From positions 1-16,055 of the forward strand of contig JBGTLQ010000009.1 in assembly GCA_041744075.1 (NCBI GenBank): DNA of 16,055 nt, written 5' to 3'. The translations under genes were made by a program, and so were the position numbers. Source of the DNA: JAJTZA01 sp041744075. Lineage in GTDB: Bacteria > Verrucomicrobiota > Verrucomicrobiia > Chthoniobacterales > Terrimicrobiaceae. The notes below the pieces were generated by a model. That model was not told where the DNA came from. It ran no database searches and was given only the letters and a program-made list of their open reading frames with translations. This document shows, piece by piece, positions 15,750-16,055 of the stretch. The stretch's first letter is position 1. The number at the start of each line of letters is the position of its first letter.

Positions 15750-15765
15750 GCTCGGAGATCGCGAT
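15750..15765. repeat. Compound repeat, right-end fragment
   Basis: GCTCGGAGATCGCGAT is identical to the right part of units 1, 4 and 5, then the sequence runs into a diverged spacer (15766-15794) without the CCACCT end. It lies 13 bp after the RAYT stop. Confidence 0.7.
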
Positions 15766-15794
15766 TTGAGAAACGCGTGCCTCACGCGTCAGCG

Positions 15795-15883
15795 AGGTGG
15801 ATCGGGCACTCCGTGCACGATGGTGGGAATGGCGGCTTCGCCGCGGATGGATAGCCATCGCGCTCGGAGATCGCGATCCACAT
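15795..15883. repeat. Compound palindromic repeat, unit 4 (89 bp, internal deletion)
   Basis: Ends AGGTGGATCG and CGATCCACAT (one change from the consensus). Compared with unit 1 it lacks exactly 31 bp of the centre, and the gap is bounded by the direct repeat GAATGGCGGC. The right hairpin and the outer arms are kept. Confidence 0.85.
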
Positions 15884-15935
15884 GTTTGAGCAGGAGGGCG
15901 TGATTTTGAGATGCGCGTGCTCTGGCGCGCCAGCG
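15884..15935. repeat. 52-bp repeat spacer, second copy
   Basis: Identical to 15131-15182, including the palindrome CTGGCGCGCCAG (15922-15933). Confidence 0.85.
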
Positions 15936-16055
15936 AGGTGGATCGGGCACTCCGTGCACGATGGGTGGGAATGGCGGCGGAGCCGCGCGGCTAATGGAAG
16001 AATGGCGGCTTCGCCGCGTGGGGATAGCCATCGCGCTCGGAGATCGCGATCCACC
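15936..16055. repeat. Compound palindromic repeat, unit 5, reaching the window edge
   Basis: Begins AGGTGGATCG and ends CGATCCACC at the last base, so the final T of the inverted end falls outside. It keeps the full-length centre like unit 1, with small differences (GATGGGTGGG, and CGTGGGGAT in place of CGGATGGAT). Confidence 0.85.

Larger units (their letters stand above)
15183..15765 (+). mobile_element. Putative RAYT element: split repeat halves around a Y1 transposase gene
   Basis: A left repeat half (15183-15234), a transposase gene (15290-15736) and a right repeat half (15750-15765) lie in the order expected if the gene takes the place of the centre of one repeat unit. The right end is diverged and lacks the CCACCT terminus, so the exact border is uncertain. 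No target duplication can be identified. Confidence 0.5.

Noticed and set aside
14997..16055. CRISPR array
   Set aside because: Units are 89-120 bp with identical 52-bp spacers and inverted ends; CRISPR repeats are short with unique spacers, and no cas gene is present.

Overview
The window looks like a chromosomal segment of a Gram-negative bacterium. It carries a lipoprotein-type DD-carboxypeptidase, an MCE/Mla-type lipid-transport operon and the MEP isoprenoid enzyme DXS. The DXS style (GDA instead of GDG in the thiamine motif), the IS91-type transposase and the hairpin-rich dispersed repeats would suit the PVC group (Verrucomicrobiota and relatives), but this is an impression, not a proven placement.

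Layout, left to right. (1) 1-1016, minus: an IS91-family HUH/Y2 transposase running off the left edge, with a strongly foldable segment at its 5' end. (2) 1075-4507, minus: glycogen phosphorylase (glgP), preceded by a D-Ala-D-Ala carboxypeptidase lipoprotein; a perfect 9-bp inverted repeat lies between them. (3) 4508-7402, plus: a divergent region with a 19-bp palindrome and a possible small one-helix membrane protein. It is followed by three tightly packed genes for an MlaE-like permease, an MlaF-like ATPase and an MlaD-like MCE protein. (4) 7661-8278, plus: a SAM-dependent methyltransferase resembling phospholipid N-methyltransferases. (5) 8294-14943, minus: five head-to-tail genes with gaps or overlaps of about -4 to +18 nt. 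In transcription order they are a sigma-54 (NtrC-type) response regulator, a GT-C-like membrane glycosyltransferase, xseB, dxs and a GlcD-type FAD oxidase. (6) 14997-16055: an array of about 120-bp compound palindromic repeats with a REP-associated tyrosine transposase (RAYT, Y1 HUH) sitting inside one split repeat.

Functionally, the Mla-type genes, the putative phospholipid methyltransferase, the carboxypeptidase and the GT-C protein all concern the cell envelope. The regulator-led operon joins envelope glycosylation, isoprenoid precursor synthesis and a DNA-repair subunit. The most interesting part is the right-hand end. There the repeat units keep their inverted ends and an adjoining palindrome by compensatory change, and a full RAYT gene takes the place of the central part of one unit. 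This suggests an autonomous element with non-autonomous derivatives.
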